Positions 39,318-48,916 of a DNA stretch of 64,000 nucleotides are shown one piece after another. The stretch is from the NCBI GenBank assembly GCA_022509185.1, contig JAFLTS010000007.1:1-64000 (forward strand), written 5' to 3'. Source of the DNA: Muribaculaceae bacterium. Lineage in GTDB: Bacteria; Bacteroidota; Bacteroidia; Bacteroidales; Muribaculaceae. Under the pieces are notes generated by a model. That model did no database searches. It was given only the letters and a program-made list of their open reading frames with translations, and was not told the origin of the DNA. The position numbers and the translations under genes were made by a program. Each line of letters begins with the position of its first letter. Positions within the stretch are counted from its first letter, which is position 1.

Positions 39318-40460
39318 ATGAAAATCGTTTATTGTATACCCTCTACCTATAATTCCGGGGGAATGGAAAGGATACTTTCTTTAAAAACTTCATATCTTGC
39401 AGATAAATTAGGCCATGATGTTACCGTAGTCACTACAGAGCAAAATGGGCGTCCCTCTTTTTTCCCTTTTTCAAAGAAGGTAAAATTTATAGATTTGGCA
39501 ATTAATTACCGTCAATACTCCTCAAATAAATTTAAAGAAATCGTATCATATCCGATTTTGCAATATAAACATAAAAGAAAATTAAAGAAACTTTTAGCTG
39601 ATTTAAAACCTGAGGTCACTGTTTCCATGTTTCAGGAAGAAGCCGGCTTTCTTCCAAAGATTAAGGATGGAAGCAAGAAATTGATTGAAAGTCATTTCTC
39701 CAAAAACTATCGTCATCAATTTCACAATAAAGGCCTTAAAAAGATTCTTAATGATTATAAAGCTTTTAAAGATGATTATTTGATCAGACGATATGATAAA
39801 TTTATTACGTTAACTCATGAAGACAAGGAGGACTGGAAATATAAAGACAATATTGAAGTAATTCCTAATCCCGTCACTCTCTCAAGTTTAGACACAATTA
39901 AATATAGAGAGCCCGTGTCTGATTTTAAAAATATTCTGGTGGTGGGAAGATTTCATTTTCAAAAGGGTTTTGACAAGCTTATAGAAATCTGGAAACGAAT
40001 AGAACCAAAATATCCGGAATGGACTCTTACTATTATTGGAAATCAGGATAACAAAGGTTATGTGAAATATATAAAGGACTTGATTGAACGATACAATCTT
40101 AAAAATATAATCCTTAAAGAGCCTTCTGAAGATATTTCTAAAGAATATGATAACAGCACTTTTTTAGCATTGACCTCTAATTATGAAGGTATGCCTCTGA
40201 CCTTGATAGAAGGAATGTCAAGAGGGTTACCCTTAATTTCTTTTGCCTGCAAATGTGGTCCGCGGGACATTATTAAAGATAGTTTTAATGGTTTTCTAAT
40301 TCCTCCCGGCAATATCAACCTATTTGCCAAAAAAATGGAACTTTTGATAAAAAATCCGGAACTTTTGAATTCAATGTCTGAAAATGCATTGAATGAAAGT
40401 AAAAAATATAATGTGGAGAAAATTATGACGCAGTGGAATGATACCTTCAAAGATATTTAA
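39318..40460 (+). CDS. Glycosyltransferase family 4
   Basis: KIVYCIPSTYNSGGMERILSLKTSYLA...LTSNYEGMPLTLIEGMSRGLPLISFACKCGPRDII. Confidence 0.9.
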   Translation: MKIVYCIPSTYNSGGMERILSLKTSYLADKLGHDVTVVTTEQNGRPSFFPFSKKVKFIDLAINYRQYSSNKFKEIVSYPILQYKHKRKLKKLLADLKPEVTVSMFQEEAGFLPKIKDGSKKLIESHFSKNYRHQFHNKGLKKILNDYKAFKDDYLIRRYDKFITLTHEDKEDWKYKDNIEVIPNPVTLSSLDTIKYREPVSDFKNILVVGRFHFQKGFDKLIEIWKRIEPKYPEWTLTIIGNQDNKGYVKYIKDLIERYNLKNIILKEPSEDISKEYDNSTFLALTSNYEGMPLTLIEGMSRGLPLISFACKCGPRDIIKDSFNGFLIPPGNINLFAKKMELLIKNPELLNSMSENALNESKKYNVEKIMTQWNDTFKDI

Positions 40461-40472
40461 TTCCTAAGGTAA

Positions 40473-41690
40473 TTAATGTATATGGTTATATTTGAAAACC
40501 TTTTCCCGCTTTTCATCTTTATCCTGATCAAAAATTGATGCATAAGGGTAGTAATTCATATATTTCTTAAGGGTGCCCGATTTATTAACTTTGGGAAGAT
40601 ATCCGGTATAGAATTCCAGACAGAACAAAGGTATCAGGAATATAATCCATGAAGCAAGTCCAAGTCTGAGATATTTCCTTTTATAGGGTAATCGAGTGAA
40701 AACGAAATCGGAAATCATCACGAATGGGAAGAAGAGGAAATAATTATTAAACCTCATGAAAATAAAGATACCGGTACTGATTATAGCTATATATACACTA
40801 ATCATTGTCATGAATTCCAGCTTGTTATAAACCACCGGATCCAAACCATCCATTCTTCTCTGCATGCTTTGGAAAAATAGCGGAATGAGAGGATAAATAA
40901 CGAATATAATCACTACCCCTATTATTCCTGTTGCATTCAATTTAGCCCCACCTAATTCGTTTTGTGAATAAGTACTTGCTCGGTCTGCTACACTTTCTAC
41001 CGCTACTATAGCCTGTACATATTTGAATAGGAAAACCTGAATCACCATGGCTATCATGAATACACCTATACAGATATAAAATGTGCGTGTGCCAAACTTA
41101 AAGAATTCCCTTACTCCAGGTAATTGCAATACGGGTATGATAAACATAAACAATGCGGATACATGGAATAAAAATGCTATGATACTCCATATATACCATA
41201 CCAGCCAATTATTTTTCTTAAAAGCCGGCCATGCCAGAAGAAAAGCACAGGCAGCCAAAGCTTCGCGGAGCACTTCTGTATTGATATTCAAATATAGAAA
41301 GAGGTAGTATAAGGTTACTGCAAGAAAAAAATGTCGGGCATTTTTATAGAAAAAATAAAAGATTACAGTATTGACTATCGTGGCATGGATTAACTGAAAT
41401 ATATAGAATTGATCAGTAAAAGTTCGAATACCAACATTAAATAAAACGTATAAAGGAGAAAATCTTGATTTCAGAAACACTTTCTCATTCATGCTGAAAA
41501 TATCGGGATAAGAACGAAAATAAGTCTCATACCTCACTGTATCAGTCCCGATTCTATAACGTAAGCCAACTACAAGGATAAAAGCCAAAAGCATAACTAT
41601 GGCCCACATATAGCGACCTCGGACATTCCCTTTATAATCAAAATGATATATCAGGTAAAAGAGAAAAAAGAGTATTATGAAATAAACCAT
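40473..41690 (-). CDS. EpsG-like polysaccharide polymerase (Wzy candidate)
   Basis: Polytopic; VVGLRYRIGTDTVRYETYF...LREALAACAFLLAWPAFKKNNW typical of EpsG family. Confidence 0.82.
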   Translation of the reverse strand: MVYFIILFFLFYLIYHFDYKGNVRGRYMWAIVMLLAFILVVGLRYRIGTDTVRYETYFRSYPDIFSMNEKVFLKSRFSPLYVLFNVGIRTFTDQFYIFQLIHATIVNTVIFYFFYKNARHFFLAVTLYYLFLYLNINTEVLREALAACAFLLAWPAFKKNNWLVWYIWSIIAFLFHVSALFMFIIPVLQLPGVREFFKFGTRTFYICIGVFMIAMVIQVFLFKYVQAIVAVESVADRASTYSQNELGGAKLNATGIIGVVIIFVIYPLIPLFFQSMQRRMDGLDPVVYNKLEFMTMISVYIAIISTGIFIFMRFNNYFLFFPFVMISDFVFTRLPYKRKYLRLGLASWIIFLIPLFCLEFYTGYLPKVNKSGTLKKYMNYYPYASIFDQDKDEKREKVFKYNHIH

Positions 41691-41708
41691 CCTATTATTC
41701 TCTCTTTT

Positions 41709-42935
41709 TCAGCTTAAATGTTGTTTAAGTTTTTTCACTGCATAGAGAAGGTTGTTACCTCCGATTTTTTTAATTGATCCATATACAAAGGTAAATAATT
41801 TACCATTCCTTACCTTATCAACCGGATAATATTCTTTCTTGAATTGCTTCTCTATTACCTCTTTGTGTCTGGAAAAATCAAATTTCGTTTTTTCCGTTTT
41901 ATAATTTTTACGCTCTTCCCTTCTCCTGTCCCTCTCATTATAAATAACTTTCAATAACTGGTTAAGAGGTAAGGGAGCTTCATGCTCTTTTCTATAAAGG
42001 GCACTATCAGTCGTTTCTCCCAATATGCCGATTGCTTTATGATCATTGGCATCGACAGAAATTACTGGGATACCTTGTTTCTGGGCCATTCTTGCGCTTC
42101 CCGCACAGCCAGCAAATACATCAGAAATTTCAAATATTTTTTTAGGCATTGGAAAAACCTCCCCCAAATACATTGCATTAAGATGGGGACTGGTTTCGGT
42201 AATAGAATGTAATCTTTTATAAATGCGTCGTTGCTTGGTGGATCCTACTATTATAAAATTCACATTGATTCCGGTCGATTCTGCAAAATGTTTTACCTCC
42301 TCCCATAATTCAGGAATATAAGGTTTCTCCAGTCTCCCTATACTTAACACTGTGAAAGCATCTTCTTTTAATTTTAACCCTCCGGGTAAAGGAAGATCTT
42401 CAGCCTCGCGCACACAACCATGAGCTAAAAGGGTGGTTTCATCTCCATCTGCTTCCGGGAAAATTGATGGTATGCTTTTTGGTGTAATACCGTAAAGTAA
42501 TCCCTGGTTTAATTTAAACTCCAGGAACTCCCGGATACTCGGAGTGATATTTGAGGGATAAGTCTCACACAGAAAATAACAGATATGTTTGCCCCTGCAT
42601 TGACTTGCAAAATATTCTCCCCAAAGAGACATCTCAATGGAGAAAGATTCGATTATTATCTCATTATAAATATTCCAGTCTGTGCTTACTTTCTCAAAGG
42701 TTTCCCGCCTGTCTTTAGGAGACATCAAGGCAAATCTGAATTCCAGATTCCTCACATATCCATTTTCAAAAGGTTTGAGATTTTCAATTGTTATGGGAGT
42801 AGGATCAAAGTATAAGACTTCAACATCGTATCCTTCTTTTTGTAGCCAGTCTATCTTGGCGGAAAGATATAACTGGCCCCCGGCCGACCCTCCTACTGTA
42901 TTTATAAGAAATATATATTTTCTTTTATTTCCCAT
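41709..42935 (-). CDS. Glycosyltransferase (GT4-like)
   Basis: INTVGGSAGGQLYLSAKIDWLQKEGYDVEVLYF...VLSIGRLEKPYIPELWEEV; weak similarity by motif. Confidence 0.6.
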   Translation of the reverse strand: MGNKRKYIFLINTVGGSAGGQLYLSAKIDWLQKEGYDVEVLYFDPTPITIENLKPFENGYVRNLEFRFALMSPKDRRETFEKVSTDWNIYNEIIIESFSIEMSLWGEYFASQCRGKHICYFLCETYPSNITPSIREFLEFKLNQGLLYGITPKSIPSIFPEADGDETTLLAHGCVREAEDLPLPGGLKLKEDAFTVLSIGRLEKPYIPELWEEVKHFAESTGINVNFIIVGSTKQRRIYKRLHSITETSPHLNAMYLGEVFPMPKKIFEISDVFAGCAGSARMAQKQGIPVISVDANDHKAIGILGETTDSALYRKEHEAPLPLNQLLKVIYNERDRRREERKNYKTEKTKFDFSRHKEVIEKQFKKEYYPVDKVRNGKLFTFVYGSIKKIGGNNLLYAVKKLKQHLS

Positions 42936-43908
42936 TAAGAAATTCAGTCACTACATTAATAATCTTCATCATTTCCCCTTTCCCATACCTCTGATCAATA
43001 GGCAGAGCTACAAGGTTATCTGAAAATTCCGAAGCCATACTACCTTTTTTACACCATTTTTCAATACCGGGCCAATAAGATGCCACATATACCTTATTTG
43101 CAATAAGATACTCTTTTAATTGCTTGCCCTTAGGCATAAATAATGGGTAAACCATCGGACATTCAAAACTTTCCCGGGAAGGCAACTTCAGTTGATTATA
43201 TGGGTACAATTCTTGGTCTAACTGAATGTAGTTTACTTTTCTGATATCCTTTACCTCTTTCATATCAATACTTTCCAGGATTCTTCGGGAAAGTTTTGAT
43301 AATTTTCGAATCGGCTCTTTTCCCAATTTCTCAGAACTTTCTCTAAAAACCCTATAACCCTCAGAGGCTGATTTATCTATTCTCATTAAAAGATGGCGCG
43401 ATAAATCAGAAGCCTCGCCTTCCGGTAGGTTTTGAACATCAAAATTAATATTTCCACAGATAAAACCACCATCAGGAACGCCGAAAAATTTTCTTGGGCT
43501 ATATATGGATATAGCAGAATCAAAATTCGGGGCATACCATGCCTGGGCATCATCCACTATTACGCGCTCAGGAAAAGTCGAAGTAATTTCTGATATGTAA
43601 TGGTCTTTAATTCCGAAAAAGTTATTTACTATTAACCATTCTCCTTGCTCAAGTTTTAAAGAATCATCGATTTCCAGATTTTTCCCTATCTTATAGAAAT
43701 CATATAGAATCCCGGATTTTACAACTTCTTCTATAACTACAGGACAAGTGTAATCCGGGATTAAAATCTTTTTAATCTTATTTTTATTAGAACTCAAAAC
43801 AAGAGCTAAAGAATTTCGGGCTGAATTAAGAGCCAAACATTCATGATGAAGAAATTTTTCCTTCATCCTTGGCAATTCCAACTCAAAATATCCTCCTATC
43901 TCTTCCAA
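42925..43908 (-). CDS. DegT-like PLP aminotransferase-fold enzyme (divergent)
   Basis: NSARNSLALVL...ILIPDYTCPVVIEEVVKSGILYDFY...VIVDDAQAWYA...SPRKFFGVPDGGFI matches aminotransferase I/III-fold landmarks. Confidence 0.6.
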   Translation of the reverse strand: MEEIGGYFELELPRMKEKFLHHECLALNSARNSLALVLSSNKNKIKKILIPDYTCPVVIEEVVKSGILYDFYKIGKNLEIDDSLKLEQGEWLIVNNFFGIKDHYISEITSTFPERVIVDDAQAWYAPNFDSAISIYSPRKFFGVPDGGFICGNINFDVQNLPEGEASDLSRHLLMRIDKSASEGYRVFRESSEKLGKEPIRKLSKLSRRILESIDMKEVKDIRKVNYIQLDQELYPYNQLKLPSRESFECPMVYPLFMPKGKQLKEYLIANKVYVASYWPGIEKWCKKGSMASEFSDNLVALPIDQRYGKGEMMKIINVVTEFLNGK

Positions 43909-43917
43909 TTTTAAATT

Positions 43918-44583
43918 TTATGAAAGATTATTACGAAGTGGCTTGGCCGGATTGCCCACAATCACCATATTATTTCCATAGTTATTTAACACTACACTTC
44001 CCATCCCTATTATATTGTTTTCTCCGATTTCAACGAAAGTGCGAACTGTAGAATTCAAACCTATGAAATTATATTTCCCGATTCGGATCTCAGAACCCAA
44101 ACAAGAATGAGCGGACAGAAAATTGTAATCACCTATCCGGGTATCGTGTTCCACAACCACTGATGCCTGGATTATAGTGTTTCTTCCTATTTCTACATTG
44201 GAATTTATGACACTGTTAGCCAATATAACTGTGCCGGGACCAATCTTAGCACTTTTGCAAACTATTGATGAAGGATGAATGAACGTGAGCCATCTTTCTA
44301 TTGGAACTCCATAACTTTCACAAAGCATTCCCCTTTCGCGGATTTTATCAGATCTGAACATGGAGAATAAAAAGAATACATCAGGATCATCCTTATATTT
44401 TGGATAAGCCTCACGTGTGCCACAAAGAACCGGCCATCCATTTATTCCATTCCTAAAAGCCGGATCATCAAAGGCAAAACCTTCCACTTTCAACTTGCAA
44501 CCATATCTTTCGGACGCATCGAGTATTTGTTCGGCAATAACTACTGCCGTTCCCTTTCCTCCTATTATAATCACTTTTTTCAT
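43918..44583 (-). CDS. PglD/NeuD-like left-handed beta-helix acetyltransferase
   Basis: KVIIIGGKGTAVVIAEQIL N-terminal Rossmann-like; hexapeptide repeats VSIGRNTIIQASVVVEHDTRIGDYNFLSAHSCLGSEIRIG. Confidence 0.85.
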   Translation of the reverse strand: MKKVIIIGGKGTAVVIAEQILDASERYGCKLKVEGFAFDDPAFRNGINGWPVLCGTREAYPKYKDDPDVFFLFSMFRSDKIRERGMLCESYGVPIERWLTFIHPSSIVCKSAKIGPGTVILANSVINSNVEIGRNTIIQASVVVEHDTRIGDYNFLSAHSCLGSEIRIGKYNFIGLNSTVRTFVEIGENNIIGMGSVVLNNYGNNMVIVGNPAKPLRNNLS

Positions 44584-45800
44584 TTGTGATCCCGGGTCAG
44601 TTCTACTTCTATATGTTCATCTATTCCCTCAAACATCAGTTCATATTCTTTTTCATCTCTAAATTTGAAAAATAGAATTCCCACTGCTTTTGAGGCACCG
44701 TCAAAATATTCTATTCTATCCCCCTTTTCCTTATATATTTCCCTTCTATATATAAACGGAAGAAGTGACTTATCAATTTTAATTCCTACGAATTTTCCTT
44801 CTTTTTTACTATGGATGACATACGTAACATAGACTCCCTGGGAAGGATCTGTATTTATGTCGCAACTTTCTCCCATTGCAAAGTCTACATTACAAGTGAT
44901 TAGATCGGTAGCAAACACATCAGATAATTGTATCGGAATCATATTTCCCCCGGCACGGGGTCCCACTTCAAGAAAAAATATCTCACCTTGTGTACCAATG
45001 ATTATTTCTATATTAAACTGGCCACTTTCAAGCTTTAATAAATCTATGAGCCTGTTAAGTTCATTTTTAATGCGTTCTCTCGTTTCTTTATTTAGATTAT
45101 CCGGGAATTTTTCTCCAACAGGGATTACACTTTTACCTTCATCACCTCGAATAGCCGTCATAGATCCTAAAATCGCAATCTTACCACCCTCTACAACTAT
45201 ATCTCCTCCAATAATATCTTTATGGCCTCTTTCAATGAATTCTTCAACTATAAGTATTTTATTCCTTGAATAAGCAGAAGCATTTCTAATAGCATCTTCC
45301 ACTTCTGTCATAGAATTTACCACTCTTACACCCTTTGATCCCGAAGAATCCGTTGGTTTTACAACACATGGATATTTTATTCCCATGAGTTTCTCAAGGG
45401 GAGAAGTATCTTTTCCCAGATCAATAATCCTGAATTCAGGACAGGCAAATCCATTATCTTTTAAAAATTTTCTAAACAGATATTTTAGCCCTAAAATTTT
45501 TATAGATTCCAACGGATTACCCGGTAACCCCAATTTATTTGCCACAATTGCTGCCGGAATTGCCGCAGGATCTGAAGCATATGCTAAAATTCCATCTATT
45601 TTCTCCTCTTTCGCAATTTTTAGCAAAGCCTCCGTATCGGTTGTACTTTCAGAATACCATTTATCAGCCACCAGTCTTCCGGGATTATCAGGAAGATAGT
45701 CTATCAATACTGTATAATATCCTTTATTCTTTGCCTTCAGTATAGCCGGAACCTGCTGTGCCGAACCTCCCAACAACATTATCTTTTTAATCTTTCCCAT
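44580..45800 (-). CDS. ATP-grasp domain ligase
   Basis: KKIMLLGGSAQQVPAILKAKNKGYYTVLIDYLPDNPG...YPCVVKPTDSSGSKGVRVV...FFLEVGPRAGGNMIP; ATG 45800 preferred. Confidence 0.88.
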   Translation of the reverse strand: MGKIKKIMLLGGSAQQVPAILKAKNKGYYTVLIDYLPDNPGRLVADKWYSESTTDTEALLKIAKEEKIDGILAYASDPAAIPAAIVANKLGLPGNPLESIKILGLKYLFRKFLKDNGFACPEFRIIDLGKDTSPLEKLMGIKYPCVVKPTDSSGSKGVRVVNSMTEVEDAIRNASAYSRNKILIVEEFIERGHKDIIGGDIVVEGGKIAILGSMTAIRGDEGKSVIPVGEKFPDNLNKETRERIKNELNRLIDLLKLESGQFNIEIIIGTQGEIFFLEVGPRAGGNMIPIQLSDVFATDLITCNVDFAMGESCDINTDPSQGVYVTYVIHSKKEGKFVGIKIDKSLLPFIYRREIYKEKGDRIEYFDGASKAVGILFFKFRDEKEYELMFEGIDEHIEVELTRDHK

Positions 45801-46908
45801 ACTTTGCCAATTCTTCTCGAAAGAATTTACCTCCGGGTGTTTTAAAAACCGGTTGGTCAATCTGGAAAGTTAAAGAGTTTAGAGAATTTATCTCTGTAAT
45901 TTTCACTTTATTGTCAGAGGTTATAGCAAAATCAAAACCCAAATATTTCAATTGAGGAAAATTATGGGCAATGCCATATGATATTTTTTTAATAGTATCA
46001 TACAGGGGTACTTCTCCTTTTAAAGGAAGATTATTATCAGGATGACTATAGATTATTTTGTCTTTATGTGTCTTATCATCTATTACATGACCTCTGTGGA
46101 ATTTTCCATCTTCCAAATATAAGACGACTCCTCCCTGCATATAATTTTCTACTGGTCCGCTTTCTTTAACACCCACACGGAGAAATGAGGTTATTTCTCT
46201 CCAAATCCCATCGGCTCCCTTTCCTATCAAAAAACGAAGGGATCCTAAAGATGAATCACAGAATCTTGCTATCTCCGCATGAGGTGTTAAAAACTCCATT
46301 ACAAGATAGTTTCTTAATCCTTTAAGCCTCGAATTAAGATCTTCTTCTGAAATCTCCTTATCATTCCATCTGATAATGTTTTTTTCTTTCTCAAAAGAAA
46401 GTTTCACAAATCCTTCTCCTAAAGCTCCACGCATTTTTTTTAAAGCAAGGCTTCTCTTTTCTTTTAATAAAGCGATGAGCTCGTCTACTTTAATATCCCT
46501 CTTTTCTCCAGAAAAATCAGATAATGGAACTATCTCTCCATTTGGAAGAATCTGCATGTAATATTCTGGCATATTCTCCCTAAAGGATGTGCCTTCCAAA
46601 AGATATTTTAAGGTAAGCTTATCATCTATCCAGTGACTGTATTCTCCATTGAGAGGATGAAGAAAACAATAATCCCGCGTGTTGAGATAATCAATTTTAT
46701 TTTTATGGGCTATATCCATGATTTCCCAATCAGCATAACTCCATCCCTTTTCGTGTACCTTGGCTATTGTAAAATATTTTTTTACAGGATTATTCCTATA
46801 ATCCTTAAGATAAAGATGAGAAAGCATCCATGAACCTCGTCTTGACTTTATTTTATGACGATGTTGGATATAATAATGATACAACTTCTCTTTTATGGTG
46901 TTTTTCAT
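45787..46908 (-). CDS. Sugar-transfer-associated ATP-grasp protein
   Basis: SLGSLRFLIGKGADGIWREITSFLRVGVKESGPVENYMQGGVVLYLEDGKFHRG...YLGFDFAITSDNKVKITEINSL. Confidence 0.72.
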   Translation of the reverse strand: MKNTIKEKLYHYYIQHRHKIKSRRGSWMLSHLYLKDYRNNPVKKYFTIAKVHEKGWSYADWEIMDIAHKNKIDYLNTRDYCFLHPLNGEYSHWIDDKLTLKYLLEGTSFRENMPEYYMQILPNGEIVPLSDFSGEKRDIKVDELIALLKEKRSLALKKMRGALGEGFVKLSFEKEKNIIRWNDKEISEEDLNSRLKGLRNYLVMEFLTPHAEIARFCDSSLGSLRFLIGKGADGIWREITSFLRVGVKESGPVENYMQGGVVLYLEDGKFHRGHVIDDKTHKDKIIYSHPDNNLPLKGEVPLYDTIKKISYGIAHNFPQLKYLGFDFAITSDNKVKITEINSLNSLTFQIDQPVFKTPGGKFFREELAKYGKD

Positions 46909-46919
46909 CTTTATGATAA

Positions 46920-48047
46920 TTATATCCTCTCTCCTTTCACTACCTCTATTATTCTATCAACATCTTCTTCGGAAAGATTAGGATGCATAGGAAGACACAA
47001 TACCGTTCTTGCCAGTTTATTTGCAACCGGAAGATTTTCTTTAGCTGCAGAAGGTAATCCTGAATAGGTAGAAAATTCACTTATAAGAGGATAAAAATAT
47101 CTTCTTCCAAAAATATTTCTCTCTTTCAATTTCTCATAAAGGGCATCTCTGGAAAGTCCATATTTATCCTCATCCACAAAAATCGGAAAATAGGAATAAT
47201 TATGTCTATATTCTGTGGAAATTTTTAAGCATGAAATACCATGAATATCCTTGAATGCCTCAATATATTTTTCTGCTACTTCTTTTCTTTTCTTGATGGC
47301 TCTTTCCACCTGACGAAGATTAAGCAATCCATAAGCGGCCCGTATTTCATCCATCTTGGAATTGATGCCCGGAGCTACTACTGTTGTTTCACCTGCAAAA
47401 CCAAAATTTTTAAGATAATCTATTCTTTGTTTTGTTGCAGCATCATGCATCACCATTGCTCCACCTTCAATGGTATTATAAACTTTTGTAGCATGGAAAG
47501 AGAGGGTAGACAAATCGCCTTTGTTAAGTATGGATTTACCTTCATTATCTTTCACACCGAACGCATGAGCGGCATCATAAATCACTTTAAGGCCATATTT
47601 ATCAGCTATTTCTTTGATGGATTCGGTGTCACAAGGGGTACCATAACAATGCACACCGAGAATGGCTGTGGTATGGGGGGTGATAGCCGCCTCCACTTTC
47701 TCCGGATCTATGTTACATGTCTTTTCATCCACATCAACAAAGACCGGTTTTATTCCGTTCCACCATAATGAATGCGTTGTAGCTACGAAACTATAGGGAG
47801 TAGTGATTACCTCTCCTGTGATTCTCAAAGCTTGTAAGGCCGTAATTAAAGGCAGCGTGCCATTGGTGAAAAGACTCAGATAAGGCACTCCCAAATATTC
47901 TGCTAATTCTTTTTCGAGACGTCTATGAAATTCTCCGTTATTCGTAATCCATTTACTGTCCCATATTTCCTTTAACAGAGAATGGAATTCTTCCAGATCA
48001 GGAAGTAAAGGAGAGGTTACCGTTAATTTATCCCACTTCTTATCCAT
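46920..48047 (-). CDS. DegT/DnrJ/EryC1/StrS aminotransferase
   Basis: SLFTNGTLPLITALQALRITGEVITTPYSFVATTHSLWWNGIKPVFVDVD...LSFHATKVYNTIEGGAMV. Confidence 0.95.
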   Translation of the reverse strand: MDKKWDKLTVTSPLLPDLEEFHSLLKEIWDSKWITNNGEFHRRLEKELAEYLGVPYLSLFTNGTLPLITALQALRITGEVITTPYSFVATTHSLWWNGIKPVFVDVDEKTCNIDPEKVEAAITPHTTAILGVHCYGTPCDTESIKEIADKYGLKVIYDAAHAFGVKDNEGKSILNKGDLSTLSFHATKVYNTIEGGAMVMHDAATKQRIDYLKNFGFAGETTVVAPGINSKMDEIRAAYGLLNLRQVERAIKKRKEVAEKYIEAFKDIHGISCLKISTEYRHNYSYFPIFVDEDKYGLSRDALYEKLKERNIFGRRYFYPLISEFSTYSGLPSAAKENLPVANKLARTVLCLPMHPNLSEEDVDRIIEVVKGERI

Positions 48048-48062
48048 CTGATTACTATATTA

Positions 48063-48857
48063 CTACCTGGAGAGGTCTCTCTTATCATCCTTCACTATCA
48101 TGAAACCCAGACGACTGCTTAAATTAAACAGCATATCAGCGCCCCGGAGTCTGCCCTCACTATAAATTTTAGAGTCTTGTATCTTGTTGCCCCGGCTTCT
48201 CCAGCTTCCCATAGCGAAATGCTTGCAATAGGTCTCTTTTTTACGATGATGACAATCAAAATATGAATAAGGATATACATGCACGTCATCACCGAAAACT
48301 TGAATCCCATGATATTTTCTTGCGGGCCGGTATCCCTGAAGCGTTGCTATTTCTGTCTGGATAAAGGGAAGGGTAGTCTGATCATATTTCAAATTATCCG
48401 GAAGCCAATTTTGTTGTGATTGAATAAAATGTCTCCCTTCATAATAATCAAGACAAGCCTTTATAAACGGATGTCCCTCTTTTGCACCCATACAATGAGA
48501 GGTGAGATGGGAAATCATTATTTTATGAGCTACATGATGTGAATTTTCCCGGCCTATAAAAGCTTTGTGATTCAATAAAGCATTGAATTTCTTATAAACC
48601 TCTACGTCAGTATCTAAATAAATACCTCCGTAATTATACAAAGCATATAATCGGGTAAAGTCAGAGGCGAAAGCCCATTTTTTACATTCTAAAGCTTCTT
48701 TTAAAAAAGCACTGTCTATATCTTTTATGGCATTCATATCCCAGAGACGATACTCATATTCCGGCATCACTTTATGCCAGGAGTCTATGCATTTTTTTAT
48801 AAACGGAGGATATTCACTTCCGCTGAACCACATAAAATGTATTGTCTTGGGTATCAT
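48063..48857 (-). CDS. Glycosyltransferase with DXD sugar-binding region (GT32-like)
   Basis: IPKTIHFMWFSGSEYPPFIKKCIDSWHKVMPEYEYRLWD...ALYNYGGIYLDTDVEVYK. Confidence 0.92.
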   Translation of the reverse strand: MIPKTIHFMWFSGSEYPPFIKKCIDSWHKVMPEYEYRLWDMNAIKDIDSAFLKEALECKKWAFASDFTRLYALYNYGGIYLDTDVEVYKKFNALLNHKAFIGRENSHHVAHKIMISHLTSHCMGAKEGHPFIKACLDYYEGRHFIQSQQNWLPDNLKYDQTTLPFIQTEIATLQGYRPARKYHGIQVFGDDVHVYPYSYFDCHHRKKETYCKHFAMGSWRSRGNKIQDSKIYSEGRLRGADMLFNLSSRLGFMIVKDDKRDLSR

Positions 48858-48916
48858 TTATCTTTAAATAAATTTGTAAACCTTCCTTACAAACTTCAAA
48901 ATTAATGATTTTTTTG

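Noticed and set aside
44857-45273. 138-aa plus-strand ORF
   Set aside because: Antisense to an ATP-grasp gene; low-complexity Ser/Leu/Ile composition from reverse-complement codons.
47241-47768. 175-aa plus-strand ORF
   Set aside because: Antisense to the DegT/StrS aminotransferase; no recognisable motif.
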